From: Epinephelus fuscoguttatus
Lineage: Eukaryota; Chordata; Actinopteri; Perciformes; Serranidae
Direction: 5' to 3'
Assembly (NCBI RefSeq): GCF_011397635.1
Contig: NC_064770.1
Location: 23,058,200 to 23,122,199 of the forward strand
DNA: 64,000 nucleotides
Made by a program: the position numbers and the translations under genes. Below, in pieces: positions 44,707 to 60,394 of this stretch. The notes below the pieces were generated by a model that was not told where the DNA came from, searched no databases, and worked only from the letters and a program-made list of their open reading frames with translations. Each line of letters opens with the position of its first letter. The first letter of the stretch is position 1.

Positions 44707-47700
44707 TCACTTCCTCCGACTCTCTGTGCAATGCTGGAACTGGGCAAAGCTGAGGAACACCTGCTCCAGTGATATCTGGCTCACGCAGTAGTCTTCAATC
44801 TGGTATTTCTCTTTGGCTGCCTCCAAGGTGCCAAACACCTGAGTGGGAGTGGAGCATAGGGAGAGAGAAAACATGCGTCATGCCTCTGATACAAGATCTA
44901 CAGAACATGCTGCAGCCAAACTGACAGCGTCAATGAGCAAGCTGTCGGACTGGCTAGCTGACAGATCTCTGACATTCATGTAAGCAAAACAGTTTGCTGA
45001 CGTTTTTATTAATGGTGACATCATCACATATGTAGCACATGGTAAACATCCAGGCATTACAATTGACACACACTTCAAAAAACAAGTAAGTAGGGCCATC
45101 AGCGGCGTTAAGTTTAATCTGAATCATTTTAAGAGCATCAGACACCAGTTGTCTCCGACTGCTGCACAGCTACCTGTACACACTATGATCTTTTCCCCCT
45201 CATCTCTCTTACTGCAAAACCACCTAGTCACAGGCAGGTGTGACTCCCTTAAATTTCCCTTAAACAACGTGTCATGTGACTGCAGTTGGTTCAGATCGAG
45301 GTCGGAACACGTTCTCACCACAAACAAACCGCACCAGAGACCACCTCTTCAAGAAGGTCTCGGTCCGGTTGTTTTGGTGCGCACCCGAGTGAGATTGCTG
45401 TGTTCACACCTGCCCAAACAAACCGCACTTAGGGGGCAAACGAACTTGAGTTAGATTGAACCAAACCAAACAGGGCTGGTGTGAAAGCACCCTTGGAGGA
45501 AGCCTGGCCTATCTCGACAGTGGCAGTAGGACAAGGGCATCTGCTAGGGCTGACTGGGTGCCGCAGTTTAGAGAGACAGCCTTTAATCAGTCTGCTTTCT
45601 GAGGTTTTAAGTAATGAGGAAGTGGAATTCCATACTCACAACTAATAGAGACTGGTGGAGTCAATGGGAAGGGCACTGCAAATCACCCTATAACCCATCA
45701 TACCCTTGTTGTTTTAACTTTCAATTTAAAATCCTTCTCCCCAGATTAGAAAACACACAGTATGTGATGTTTGTTTTCCTTGTTATGGCTCTCCAAACAG
45801 ATCATGGCTCTGTCCAGCAGCTGCATCTCAGCCTCTGCTGGACAGAGCCATGAACAACAGATGAAAATAAGCTGCTGGCTAATGCTGGTGCAATTACTTT
45901 TAATTGTGCACTCTCCCTGCAAACTATATAATAAAACAAACAAATTAAATCTCTGGTGTTAATCAAGGCTTCAAAGATCACAGTTAAAGCTACAGTCTGC
46001 ATCTTTTGAACACTGAAAATACAAATAAATACACTTTGTATCTGAACCTGTGCAAACACAGCTACTAACATCACTTTTACACTCACATCTACTCTTTTTT
46101 TTTTTAAATTTAGAGACTGCCCTGTTTTGCCATCCACATGTTAAACTTCTGTGGTTGAACATTTCTTTGAAGCTGTAAATTTGTAGCTCAGGTATTTATG
46201 CATTACTGTGTACCATTCTATCCACTAGAGGGAGCCCTAACACAGCACAACTGCAGAGATGTACTGAATTTGTGTGAAGTTCGGTTACCTGGGCCCAGGT
46301 CAGTGTTTTGTCAGTCAAATGATAGTGCACCATTCCCTGGTGCTCATCCTTTAGTTGACTTCCTGTGGTGGGAGAAAATTCACAGGGTTAGATTTGCTGT
46401 TATTCATTTACTGTTTCAGATCAACAGCAGAACACCCTGAACTGTTTGATGCAGAGCACAAACATCTTGAAAATCAGCAGAGAAAAAGATACATTTTGAC
46501 ACGGTTTGTGAAGCTACAATCAGATATTTTAAAACATAATCACAGTTATGGTCTTGTTTATTTTTATGGTTACTGTGGCAGTAAACACATTTTGTTTACT
46601 TTGAGTGAATTAATTTATTTCCAGTTATCTTTATAGTTATCGTAGTAAATGTGTGACTTTGTGAGTCTGACCTGGGAAGGTGCTTTCAATGAAGTCTTTA
46701 AAAAGCTGCAGGTCGCTGTCCTCCAACTCGGCCTCTATGTGCACTTTGGCCAGCAGGGTGTATCCACTGCCAAACTTGCTCTTCAGGTGTTGGGGGCTCC
46801 CGAGGCACTTGAACTGACCGTTGACCATCACTGCCAGCCTGGTGCACAGGGCCTCACACTCCTCCATACTGGTGAGGAAACACATCAGGGAGGCGGGTTA
46901 AAGGCGTAAGCATCCTCACTTCTCCTGCTTTACATGGGATGTATAACTTCTTTAAAGATGCTACACATTTTTGTAGATGAGTGTTTTTTCACCTGTATCC
47001 TTGAGATTTATATATATATATTTTTTTTAAATAATTCAACTATTTGTTTTATGAATATTTGTTTTGCTTATGTTGTTCATTATTGTTTAATTCTATGTGC
47101 AGCCCTTTGAGACACACTTTGTGAATATCGGGCTATAATGGACTTTGACTTTAAAGATATATTCAGATCTTTACTTAAGTAACTATACCACACTGTAAAA
47201 ATACTCCACTGCAAGTGAAATTCATTCAAAATACTACTTAAGTAAAAGTACAATTACATACTCTAAGTATCAAAAGTAAAAGTACTTGTTATGGCAAAAA
47301 ATGGCTGGTTAGAGTGGTATATTATTATAATATTGGCTTATTATTAATGATGCATTTATGTGAATGTGGCAATTTACCAATTTAGATGGAAGTAGTGCTA
47401 ATTTAAGTGATTTATATACCAATGGGTAGTTTCATCTATAATAATACATCATATTTTGTTAAGTTCAAATATTTTCTGTGTGTAAAATATTCATTTGTGT
47501 AGTAATGTGTAACTATAGCTACATGTAGTTAAGTCAGATGAACAATATTTCTAGTGATGGAATGTAACTTAAGTTAATTTAGTCAAGTACTCTACTTAGT
47601 ACATGTAATTTACTTGTACTTTTACTGTAATGGAGTATTCTTACTTGGAATTCACCATTTGTGAAATCCTTGGCCGTTTCTTTTTATATCATTTATTTGA

Positions 47701-50002
47701 CTCTATAAATCACTATCATATCACATGGTGATACACACAATAACAAAACAGTGGCACACAATGTGGCTAAAGTACAACCAACATCACTTAAACAAAGGTA
47801 GGACATTCTGCTAGGGCTGCAATGATTAGTCGACTAATGGATGACTAATCGACTATTAAAATAATCGGTGACTATTTTAGAAGTTGACTAATTGGTTTGA
47901 GTCATTTTTCATAGCAATGTACTATAAAAGCACCCCAAAATACTCTTATTGCAGGTTCTTACGCTCAAATACTGGCAGCTTTACACACTCTCCCATGTCG
48001 GTGAACTAAAACGTGAGTGCCGTGAGTACGAAACAAGACATTAGATGACATCATTTTGGGGTGTGGGAGAGACAGTCCGACATTTTTCAACATTTTAACA
48101 CATTTTTCAATAAAATGATTCATCGACTAATTGAAGAAATAATCGACAAATTAGTCGACAATGAAAATAATCGTTAGTTGCAGCCCTACATTCTTTAAAA
48201 AAAACACCTAGTTTATAAATTACTTTTGGGCCAAAAAGTAACATAGATGGACGGTTAAAATAATACTCTGGCAAATACCTTTCTCTGTAAGTCATTAAGC
48301 GTACATTCTGACAGTCAAACAAAAATAAAATACTTATCTCCCATAACATTATCATCACAGAGGCTGCAGATCCTCCAGTTACTGTCCAGCCCTTTATATA
48401 TTCCAGTAACTTCAGTAATTCTGGTGTTATTTACTCTAAAATTACAAACAGCCTGTCTGTACTTGTGGTTTCCATGCAACAGATACTTCTCCAGTATAAA
48501 CTCTTGTTTAATTTCAAAATATATATCACATGATGACTGACACCAATGTTTAACAATTTGGCTGATAGTCGGTGCCAGTTCTGCTGTTTTATTGTTGCTT
48601 GTCTATGAAACAGGGCACCTCCTCTTCCGGATATTAACAAAGAAAAGAAAAAAAAAACATTATCAGTACCTCACAGCCTGTCTATTAGTAAAATGCCTGT
48701 TCCTCTTTACAAAGATAAGCTCATCTGTCTTGTCGCAGCTCAGGCTTTTTCTCTTGTCACTCAAGATGTAAGATGCAGAGCTTAACAGTTGCTTGCTGAA
48801 AACAGACATGAAAATAAACCACATGTGCAGCCATGGTTCACTAGTACCATGCCAGAGTTGGGTCCAGCAGGTGACTTCATCTCTACATCAGCAGCTGGGT
48901 ATGCTAGCAACTGTTGTTTGAGTCTGAAGGCAAATAATGGACACAAAATGTAGCCAGCAGAAAACTGCAAACAACAGGCACTGCCATGAATGTCATCTAT
49001 TTGCCGATAGGTTAAGGGCAGTCAACAATGTGTTAAGCCGATGTTAAGCCGATGAATCAGTGCATCCCTGATTTTTACATCAGGGTGTTGATACTTTTAT
49101 TTAAGTAAAGCATCTATCTGCTCCTTCTACCACTGAATACGTCCTTCTTATTCTGAAACAGAAGTAGGTCTGCTGATACCTCACACATAGTATGAAGCTC
49201 ACCTATGAGAAGTGATGATTATGGCCTTTCCAGACTCCCTTGTGCGTGTAACAGCGTCCCACAGCAGCCTCCTCGCCACAGGGTCCATCCCAGTTGAAGG
49301 CTCATCCAGGAAGATGACAGGAGGCCCACCAATCAGAGCCATGCCTGCACTCAGCTTCCGCTTGTTGCCGCCACTGCATATGTTGATAGTGACATGGCAT
49401 TTAGACACATGCTCAGCAGAAAGAGTAATACTCACAAAACAGAAAAAGTAATGGCTCAGAACAGTCCACCTACCTGTAGCTGCGGACCAGTTTATCAGCG
49501 TGAGGCTCCAGCAGCAGCGACCTCAGGACGTTCTCCACACAACCAGACACATACCTCTCTGGTATTCCTCTGAGCCTGGCGTACATACTTAGAGTTTCTC
49601 TTCCAGTCATGTGATCCAGCACAGCATCAAACTGAGGGCAGTAACCGATGCGCTGCTGCACCTGTGACCCAGAGATAAATGTCCTCTGTCAGATCATGGC
49701 CTTTTAAAAGCAGCGTGGCATCGAATCATCTTCGACTTTATAGAAATGTCCTTCTGCTCTTACCTTCTTAACATCCCTCAAGATGCTGTATCCATCAATG
49801 TAAGCATCCCCGGAGGTAACGCTCTCATCACCTGTCAGCATCTTAAATGTTGTGGTCTTTCCTGCTCCATTGAAGCCCAGGAGGCCGAAACACTCCCCTT
49901 TCCCGACAGCTAGAGACAACCTGTCAACAGCCAGGAGATTCTGCCCACTGCTGTACACCTGAGAGGGAGAGATAACAGTGGGTCTCTACCAGCTTATTGT
50001 AT

Positions 50003-50049
<47 letters not shown>

Positions 50050-53000
50050 CTGGAGTCACATATATTTAACACTGAGGCAGTCTGTCTCATTCAGACAAGG
50101 AAAATCCTCCTGCGCTACACACCTTGCTGAGCTCCTGCAGTATGAGAGGGCTGCCAACCATAGACTCTACGACTGGCTGGCACTCCAGGACTCTCTTCCT
50201 CTCTTCAGCGACATCCCTGTCCTCTGGAAGCAGTGCTGCATCCTCTATTAGAGGCAACTGAGACACACACACACGCACACAGAGCTACAATTAAGGCTGT
50301 ATTCAATGTCATTTTATATTGGACGCTTCTATTGAGGGTTTAGAATAAAGCTTACAATGTCATCGTATTTTATGAGGTCATCACCCTAAAAAATGCCCAT
50401 AAATGCCCAAACACAGACAATAAGAAGCTTCCAGTGTGTCTTAAGTGATAAGAGGATTACTTCTATACAAGTCTACACCTATTTGTTCTGCAAAATCCTG
50501 CGAAGTCTTTAAATCAACTTTCTTTACTGATTAAATGTAATTTATGGTGCTGTTAGATTGCTGCTAGACCGTCCTGTTAACACAAGTGACTCCTTTGTGT
50601 GCGGCAAGCAGGAGAGCAAACAGCTTCATGGCCGCAGTGAAGGTGTTTTTGAGAAGGTAAATGCCAACAAAGACAGTCTGAAGCAGGTTATTTTGTTAGA
50701 TAATAACATGTTGTAAATTTTTGAATCATTTTTTCAATAAAGTCTGACATTTGGATTGGCCTGATCTTTATCTGCAACTGTGCAGCAATGATGGGTTTAA
50801 ACAGAGTGAGTAGACAAATAGACAAAAAGCTGTGCAGCATTAAAATGTCGATTTAGAACTCTCATGTCAACATAATGAATGAAACTAGAAACTATTCGGT
50901 ACACTAAATACAATATAAAACAGAAAATATCCTGGGAAAAAAAGTACGACATTGTGTCTCCATGTCACAGTAAAAAGGGACATCAAGTGACCTCATGTGT
51001 CGTCTGGCAGCAAAGGTACATGTTTACAGATTGTTTTAACACTTAAAAACGGACTATAATAGAAATACAATGCAGGAGTTTACTGTGTAATAGTATTTCA
51101 TAGGGATTGGCCGAAAAATAATCTACATCTTTGACACTTAATAGACAAGATTGGGCAAGTTTAGTTCAATTACATAGCAGAGAGAGCCTGTGGAAATTGT
51201 AATCTTCAACTTATAACCTCTCTCAGGCTACAGTTTAAAATATATTCAACCATACTTGTATAACAGTTTCCCAGAGAGACCTCCTGCGCAGTTCAAGCTG
51301 TGGCTGCTGTGAGACTTCTAATAAAACGGTAAAGTTTCCATTCTCACAGAAAAAGACTATTTTGTCACTGCTCCCACAGTTGATGTACCTGTTTACGTCT
51401 TCTGCCCAGAGAGGCGAGGAGTCGCCGGAGAGTGCGTACACACTGCAGCTCGATGACAAACAGCAGAGCGATGAAGACCAAACCTTGCACTGAGAAGGCC
51501 ACAAGGAAGCGTCCGACACCAGGTTCTGACATTGAGAAGTAGTTTTCCTGGTACGTGATGTCTAGAATCAGGAAAATGCAGTTATGTCAAGTCAACTAAG
51601 GTCAGAAATGTGCAAAGCTTTCACAAGAAATCGCAATATTTAATTAGTTTTTCTTTTGGTGATATAAGACAGGAAGTTAGAGTAAAAAACAATAAAACAA
51701 AAGGTTAAACCGGGATTATTAAAATACAATTTACAGCTTAAACAGTGGTTAGATAAATTGTGTCTGGTGCATTATGCATTTTATTTATTCTTTGGTGAAA
51801 GCAATGATGAATGATAAAGCAAAGATAAACCCCCACCGTCATCTCATATGTGTAATACTGCCTCTCACATTATGACTCATCCTTATATTTATATCTCCTA
51901 TATCATATATTCATCACATAATGAATGGTAGATTCAGTTGGTAGACAACACTGTCGCCATTTTATAACAAAAACTATACACTGTGCCACCTCTATTTCAT
52001 TCTCTGAGGCCACATTTAGGCAGTACTTACTTAAGATTTCGCACACTGTCCGGGTGATTGGACTGGAGTTGCAGAACGAGATAAATTCGTAGTTCTGGTA
52101 GAACTGGCTGAAGGACATGCCCAGGCAATAGTTTGGGAAGATGAGGAACACCTTATCCAGTAAGTGCGACAGGTGCTGCAGGTTCAGCTCTGGAGAAGGA
52201 ATTCATAAGGAGGACATTAACAGGGATGATAAGGCAACACTTATTTCTTTTGTATTCTTATTTTTGAATACAGTGTCCCTCATATTTGTCCTGATTTTGT
52301 TGTCGATTCCTTCTAGTCAGTGGCAGTTATCCCATCGATCAACAGTAGGAGTACCTAGAGCATGATCCCTCACTGGCTTCCTATCCAGCCCTAACTGCCG
52401 GCCCATGGGAAACATCCAGTCCGCCAAAGCTGTCCACCCGGCCCACAGCAAAATATATTCATTATTTCAAAAAATGTGGACTGAAAGTATCTCTGGACTA
52501 CTCTGACATTGTTCCTAAGCTGTCCGAGAAGGTGGGGACATCTTATAACCAGCATCCTCTAGGTATCGTGTAGTACAAGAGACACTCTGAATGTCTTAAA
52601 GTGCTGAAACCACATGTCGCCTCTCACCTGGGATGGTCATGATGGTGACAGCCAGAAAGGTTGCAGTGCCAGAGATCATGTTAAAGATGGTGAGGCGTGT
52701 GTAGGCAGTAGCAGCAGTGGAGAAGAGGAAGCTGAGCAGGTACATGAGAGGCACAACAGCCCAGCCGTACAGCAGCAGTAACAACAACACATCCACCAGA
52801 TGGTTGTTGTCGACGAAAGCCTTGACTCCGAATGCCTTAAACACCACCTAGGAGCATAAAATGAGTTAAAACATGATACAGTGTAACCAACTTGTGTTTC
52901 AGTGCATTTATCCCAAGAAATAATCAGATGTCATACTGACCAGCATGAGCAGACAGGGCAGCAGGAAGTTGACCAGGTCCCACAGCAGCGCAGAAAACCA

Positions 53001-56000
53001 GAAGTTCGACAGGTAGACGCCACTGACTTGCTGCACGTGCTTGGACTTGATAGAGGACTCTGTTACGAGCAGCAGGGCAAATGTGCTGGACAGGGAGGCC
53101 ATACCGTACATGAGGTTGATGGCGATGGCGAAGCCCGTCTTGCCTCTGCAGATGATGGAAAAGAATGAGAAGGTCAGCGGAGAAAACAAAGAGGAGAAAA
53201 GAGTTTGAAGATGGAGGAAGCTGAAGAGAAAGAGTGCAAAGGAAAGGCAAAGAAAAAAGTTGTGGAGTGAAGGAGAAGCAGACATGAAATACACGACCGC
53301 TCTCTCAATCTCCACCATGAATGTATGAGAACTGGATACGACACTGCTGCTCAGCCTCACTTCCAATTCTGCCCAGTGGCCACTTGTGGTACTGCAGCAA
53401 AAAATCTGCAGGACACGTAAAAAAAGTTTACTTGTTGAAGGTGGCCTATTTACAGAGGTGCAGTTAGAGCCTGTTAGCTGAGCTCTTCATCTAACACGTC
53501 ACTGTGGCTGTTTCTGCTTCTGCTATACAGCTGAAAGCAAACTTGAAACAGTAAAATAAAGCAGGTATCTAAAGTATAAACATCCGAAGACATCACCAGT
53601 CATAAACATCAGGAGAGAAACTAAACTTCAAACTGCAGAGATTCAGTTAGAACCAAAACAAACCGAGAACTGAACACAGAGAGATTTTTAAAAACATGTT
53701 TCTCTCTGGTCTCCTGCACAGACATCAAATGAGTCTTGCAATACAGGCATGTTTCAAGGGGAGAAGGGGGTCATCAGAAGTTGGCTGCAGTCGGCGACAC
53801 ATCACCACTACCCACTAGGAGGCGGTCCGGCATGCTTTGGTCTAACTCCAGAGATGGTCCATCTTAGACGCGGCTTGGCATGTTTAAATTGATGGAAATG
53901 CAACATCTCCACCTGTTTAATTATAAGCCAGCTTGCTTACAAGATTCCAGAGTAATTTATGATTTCAAATCAGAACTGATGCAGACCTCATCAAATGAGT
54001 CTTTTCCTTCTCAGCATAATGGCTAAAATGCGCCAAAAGACCTGGGGTTTAAATCCATATCAAAAATCCCTTCATGAGTTTTTCTTACCTCCAGAAATTT
54101 TCAATTTACACTTTGACCTCAGAGACAGTTTCATGGGAACCCAGATAAGTGGTGATAAATCACACCAGTAAAGTGCAGCAGAACTGACTGACACTCATAG
54201 GAAATCTAATCTTTCTTGTCATGTAGCAGGAACTCTTGGATAACCTTAGAAAACTTTGCCTTTCTATATGATAGAAAGTGTGTAAAAAAAATGTGTTGCT
54301 TGTAACTGTGCTTGCCCCCCCAAAAAATAAAACATGTCAGAAGTCTTGTCTCTTTCCTGTCTCTCTACTCACTCTGTGAGCTGGCTCTGCGCGATCTCGG
54401 ACAGGTTGCGCGGCATGGGGTAGTTGCCTGTCTGGATGGAAGCATTCGGCCCAGCTAGAAGTTTGAACAGAGCATTGTCCACCATCATGAGGGCCGTGGC
54501 GGGTGTATGGTAGCCCTCGTTGTTGAAGTACGCTGTTGCTTCAGCATACTGGCTGCTGCTGCCACGGAAAGCAGCGCCCACCACACACCGCTCATTAAAG
54601 CTGCCGCCCTCTTCCTCTGCCTGGGTCAGGATGTAATCAGTGAAGTCTGATGAGGAGCAGGAGAAAAGGAGCATGTGGTTAGTAAGTACTCAGCTAGGCA
54701 TCAAAGCAAAGTCCCCGTCTCTTACTGTGCTTACCCGTGACGTTGATAAGCTGGCCAAGCTGGGCAGAGAGCTGTGAGCTGTATGTACGTGCCAGGGCAG
54801 AGGCCAGGGGACCCACCCCAGGCTGCAGAGCCACGGGGACCCTGGTGTGACCATAGCGGCTGAGTGCCAGCCTCAGCTGAGGAGCCTCCCGGTGGTTGGG
54901 AAAGGTGCGTGCCACAACTAAGGCCACAACGGTGAAGACCAAGGGGACCAGGAACTGAGCCACCATCACCTTCCAGTTTCTCCAGCTGTACAGCGCCCTC
55001 TTCAGGAACATGGCATAGAACTGTTGCAGGTGTAGTCGCACCTGATGGGAGAGAAAAGGGGAATGTGAGTGAAATTAATCATATGCAGAAAACATGACCA
55101 GCATTTTGTGGGCCTCCTCATATCTCACCCCGGTGTTCAGCTTGATGTTGGAGCAGTCCTCTGAGATGAGCGTGCCGCTGTCTGTGAAATCAGTGACGTC
55201 TGTCATGCCACTGATGCTGCTGGCATCATCTGTGGTCCAGTCATGGGAGCGTCTCTCGTGTTGGTACTGCAGGGCTGGCAGCTGGATTGCCTGGATGTCT
55301 AAACTAGAATCCACCAACTTTCCCACCCTGAACACACAAATCAATCTGTGGTTATCTGTCAACTTAATGAAAACAGGAACAAAAAGATACCTTAAATATG
55401 AAGCAACTAACAGGACAATAGGTTTTTTCTTTTTTGTAGAAAGCAAACGTCTCCAAAATGCATGTATATGGTAAAAAAACAAAATCTACAGCAGTGTCAG
55501 TGTGAGCTTGGTTACATCTTCTTATAAGTCCACCAGTCTACCATTTCTACAAATCTTACCCATGGAATTGAATGACAAAATTATAAACTAACCAAGAAAA
55601 TAAGATTTAAATAGATGTTAAAATTTATGTTTTAAAGCTGACAGTATGAGCTAATCCTTAAAAACGTTTGATCATCAGAGGGTTCAAATTAGAAGAGACT
55701 ATAATACAGTATTTAATTTAGTTTTAATGATTACAGTGGTATCAAGACATCAAAAAAAGTATGAATGGTGGCAGTGTTACTATCTAACTGACAAGGCATC
55801 TTACTTGGCTGCGAAATACCAAACGCCAGAAGGAAGTTAAATGACCAAATGTTGAAACAGCAGCTTTTCTTGGTGTCACGTTTGATGTTTATAGCTAGAA
55901 CACACTGATGGATTCTCGGCACGACTCGTAAATAATGAGGCCCGTGAGACAAACATTCTTGGCAGCGCCAATTACAATGACATACACTCGTGCTAGTTGA

Positions 56001-59000
56001 AGTAGCATGCAGAGTAAGCGGTCTGCAGTGAAAAGCGCTCTCCTTCTTGTTGCCACAGATACACACATTGAGTCCACAGGGAAACGGGAATAACTGCTCA
56101 GTGAGCAGCAGGCGGCTGAGATGTGTGAGCAAAGGAGAACAGCGAGCACATCAGCCATGGCCTTGGCTCGCATGTAAACAAGGGTGAAAATTGTTTCTTT
56201 TTACACTTGGATGTGACTCAGTGTGTTAGAGGCATGGATTCAAAAATAGATGTGTGACTGCAGAGCTGCTAGAACGGGCATTTTTTTTAAATCTGAGTAT
56301 AAAATAAAAAACAATTTTTCTCCATTAAAATGTCTCCTCTTATACATTATAATGGTTTCTAATAGTACATTTGCACAACTGCTGCTTGATTTCTGCACCC
56401 TGAGTCACGCCCTACAGATATGAAATTAAGAAGACACAATCACATTCACCCATCTTGCTTCTCCTACCTGAGGAAGACCTCCTCCATGGTTGTTACTGAA
56501 GCTCCGTAGCTGGCGATGCCCAGCTCCTCTCTGTTCATCTCCAGTTCAGCAAACAGCAGCTCGAACCTGAGAGCAAACACAAAGTGCATCAGGGAAACAC
56601 ACTGCACACTACCTCACAGAGGGACAAATGCTACAACTCAATATTACAACATGAGCTCTCGATGAGAGTAAAGCTGCTGAATCTCATTCTGTGTCAATGA
56701 GGCTTTCGGTCTACCTTAAATCTCATCATAAAACAACAGTAAGTGTCTCTGTGGGGTGGAATTCCAATGTGTGGGGACAAAAATATTGATTTTCAGTACA
56801 TAAAAAGAACATAAAACAAGGTAACAGGAAAGATGGTTGTACAGGAAGAAATAACCTGAAGGGAAAGAAGAGCTGAAAGGCCAAGATCGACATTGTTAGC
56901 AAATTTAGAGTCCTTTTTTTGTATTGCTCTTATGATAAAAAGCGAGTTCGATGCATAGAGCCAAAGAAAAGAACCTGCATTCATTCTAATCATGTTCCCA
57001 TTGTTAGCGTAGGTTGCCCCCTTTCACAGAAGTTATCATTAGTCGATATGTTCAGCGGGCGTGATTTCTGGTCGGTGGTCTCTCTACCCTTCAGGCCACT
57101 TCACACTGAGTTATTGTGAGTATTCTACATGTGAAGAAAGAACTGAGCGGCTCACCTGCTGGTGCTTTCTTTGGGCAAAATGTAAGAGAGCTCAGCCCCT
57201 GCGCTGCTCTCGAGTGTGGCATTAGGAACATACATGTGGACAAGGCGGGTGATCTCAGACACGTTACAAAGAGCGTCCTTTACTATCACCATGTGGTAGC
57301 CAGCACCTGGTGAGCAGAGGAAAGGAGGAGGCATGTATAATTAATGTAGTAATCATGTATATTCCCACTATTCATAAAGATCACAATAACGTAGCTGCCA
57401 AGGCCTGCTGTATATAGCACAACATTTGGCAGCTGAAAGTGACATCACACTGCAGCTATTTCCACTCTTCACTGACCATATTTGTTCTTAAGGAAGAGCG
57501 GTGACCCGCAGCACTGCAGCTCTCCTCCTGCCATGATTGTGATGCGGTCGCCGAGCAGGTCGGCCTCGTCCATAAAGTGCGTGGTGAGGAGGATGGTGCG
57601 ACCGCGCTTCTCCCCTTGCAGAAGGTCCCAGGTGGCACGTCGAGCTGATGGGTCCATACCGGATGTGGGCTCATCTAACATCACCACCTGGAGACAGATA
57701 AAGGGATGAGACCGGGTTTATGTTGAGGAAGGATGGGACAAAAAGAATGAGACTGAATAATGCTCGTGAAATTCATCACCTTGGAGTCTCCGATGAGAGC
57801 AATGCCGATAGAGAGTTTTCTCTTCATGCCACCAGAGAGGGTCTTGGAGCGAGCCTGTCGCTTGTCCTCAAGGTTCAGGATACGGATGATCCGGTCGACC
57901 TCATCTGGAATCTTTTCTCTGGAGAAGCCCTTCAGCTGGATATCAAGCAGATAAACACACCAATGATAAACACATAGTTGAATTCTTGTAAAACTTTTAA
58001 CAAAAACGCTGTTATAACTTTGTAAAAGTAGATTTTATGGCAAAACTGTTGTACTGGATTACACTAGACAGTACAGGTGTACCTAATAAAATGGCCATGG
58101 AGTGTATTTATGATATGGAAACAAAGTGAGCACCAAAACACTTTAAAATTATCATTTAAAAAACATGTCAATAAATTAAAGTCTCAAAACATGCACCCAT
58201 TAAAACCAGGTACATGCACAAGATACAAGCACACAGAGCAGCATTCCCGAGCGGATAAGCGTCCTCAAGAGGGAGCATTTCTGCTTCACATAAACAAATG
58301 TGTTCCCATGAGCACTGGGCTGTCCCTTCAAACTTCCAAACAGCTCAACAGTCGCTCACATCTTATGCTTTGTCTTCATTTAGGATCCTTTTGGCCTGAG
58401 GGTAGTAGCTCTTTGTGAGCCTCTCAGTGCTGGCCTGGTGTAACTGGTACCTTCTTCCCAACCTCAACAGGGAGAAAAGGCTGTTTTCTGGATGGCTGTG
58501 ATCTTAAAAGGTTCTCTCAACCTTATTTTTGCAGCGCCAGGAGTAAATATTCTTGAGGCAAGGTAGAGCAGTCTCTACTGTATGTTCAGCCAAATGGAAA
58601 TTCCTCAATATTTGAAAGATTTGTTTACTATATATACTATAATACTATGTCATAGCTGGCTAAATATGTGGTGTTAGAAAAGCTAACATCACCTCGCAAA
58701 GGTTTGCCACAGGCTTCATGTTACTGAAGTTTCCTAAAGCTAGCTGGCTAACACTCAAATTAAAACCCTGAACATTTGCTAGTTTCAACCAACTCTGTGA
58801 CCCACACTGGCAAAACATACAGGAGCTAACCTAACTTAGCGTCTAGCCTGACTAATGACTAACGCCTGATTTTTATGTGTGCAGGTTTTGAGACTTAACA
58901 AGCTAAAAACATCTCTATCAACAATGAACAGGCAGGAGAATAATAAACTAATGTGACAAGAACAAAGATTCAGCTTCAGTGTATGTGTGTGTGTTTTGGT

Positions 59001-60343
59001 GTATAAGTGCAATGTAGTGCGAGTACCTGTGCGTAGAAGAGCAGGTGCTCTCTGACAGTAAGGTTATCAAACAGTACATCATGCTGAGGACAGAGTCCCA
59101 GACTGCGGCGGATCAGAGCCATGTCCTGACAGATGTCGTAACCGTTGATATATGCCCTGCCACTAGTGGGAGGAAACAGCCCTACAAACACACACAAAAA
59201 GCAATCAGTTGAGGATTTATAAAGGTGCCAATATAGTATGTTCAGCTGTGTCTGTGTACGTTGTAGTGTTTCAGCAGGTTACCTGTCAGCATGGACAGTG
59301 TTGTGGTCTTCCCAGCACCGTTGTGTCCCAGCAGCACCGTGATCTGTCCCTCAAACATGTTCACCGTAAGATCCCGCACAGCCTGCCGTGTCTTGTTGCC
59401 CACTTTGAATTCCTGTTGAGCGGATAAACCCAAAACATTTACATGCGTTACCTGAGCAAGCTAGAGTTACCGCCTCTGTTAACCAGTGAAGCTGCAGTTA
59501 GAGTTTATACCCATGTCTGTCCAGACAAGTCCATATAATACACAGTATGTAGTGTAAACCTTATAGAATTTAATGAATCTGTTTCTCAGTTATGCTGCTA
59601 AAAAAATGGCCAGAAAAGAGTTTTTGCAGAATATTATGATGTCAAAATGAAGTTTTTTCATCTCTTTTGCTGCTCACCTTAGCAAGGTGCTTAATCTTGA
59701 TCCCGGAGACTAATCCAGCTGGTTCCTCCTCTATAAATTCCCCTTTGAGAGCCTTCTCGGCGTCCTCCTCTTCCTCCTTCTCATTCAACAAAGCCATGCG
59801 GGGGCTGCTGCACCAGTATGAAGGCTGATGAGGATGAGACAGATATGGGGTTTGAGAGAAAGTGAGGGACTGACAGAGGCAGAAAGTAGAGTTGGGCAAA
59901 ACAGGCCTCAGCCAAAAAGCTGTGTAAAACAGTACTTCACAAATCTAGTATTAATTTCCAACATATTTCCACGAGTTGTGTCACAAAATAAAAGTCAAAA
60001 ATTGCATCATATATACAGTATGTGTGCATTTCCCATGGTTTTTAAATGAAGCAAAGTAATGACAGGATGCAACAAGGGAAGCACAGGAGCAAGATCATTC
60101 ATAAAAACACAAGAAAGAGAGAGTGGCCCAACATTAACATTGCTCACGTACACTCTACATCAGAGGGTATTGTTTCCTGACCAGACCTCCCTCTGGTGAA
60201 CTTCCTAAAACCCAAAGTCAAACCTCCAATTTTCACATCTCACACCCACACATACAATGGACCTAAAGTGCGTCAACATCTAACCCACACCCTGCTGGCA
60301 GTCTCTTGAATTCCTGACCACTGGGAAAATGGGTTAGCATGAG

Positions 60344-60394
<51 letters not shown>

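Noticed and set aside
44406-44747. 113-codon minus-strand frame downstream of the abca3 stop
   Set aside because: It overlaps the real last abca3 codons in another frame and runs into the 3'UTR, with no known motif.
46649-46909. Plus-strand open frame opposite the abca3 exon 46672-46868
   Set aside because: It is antisense to a conserved NBD2 exon and has no independent support.
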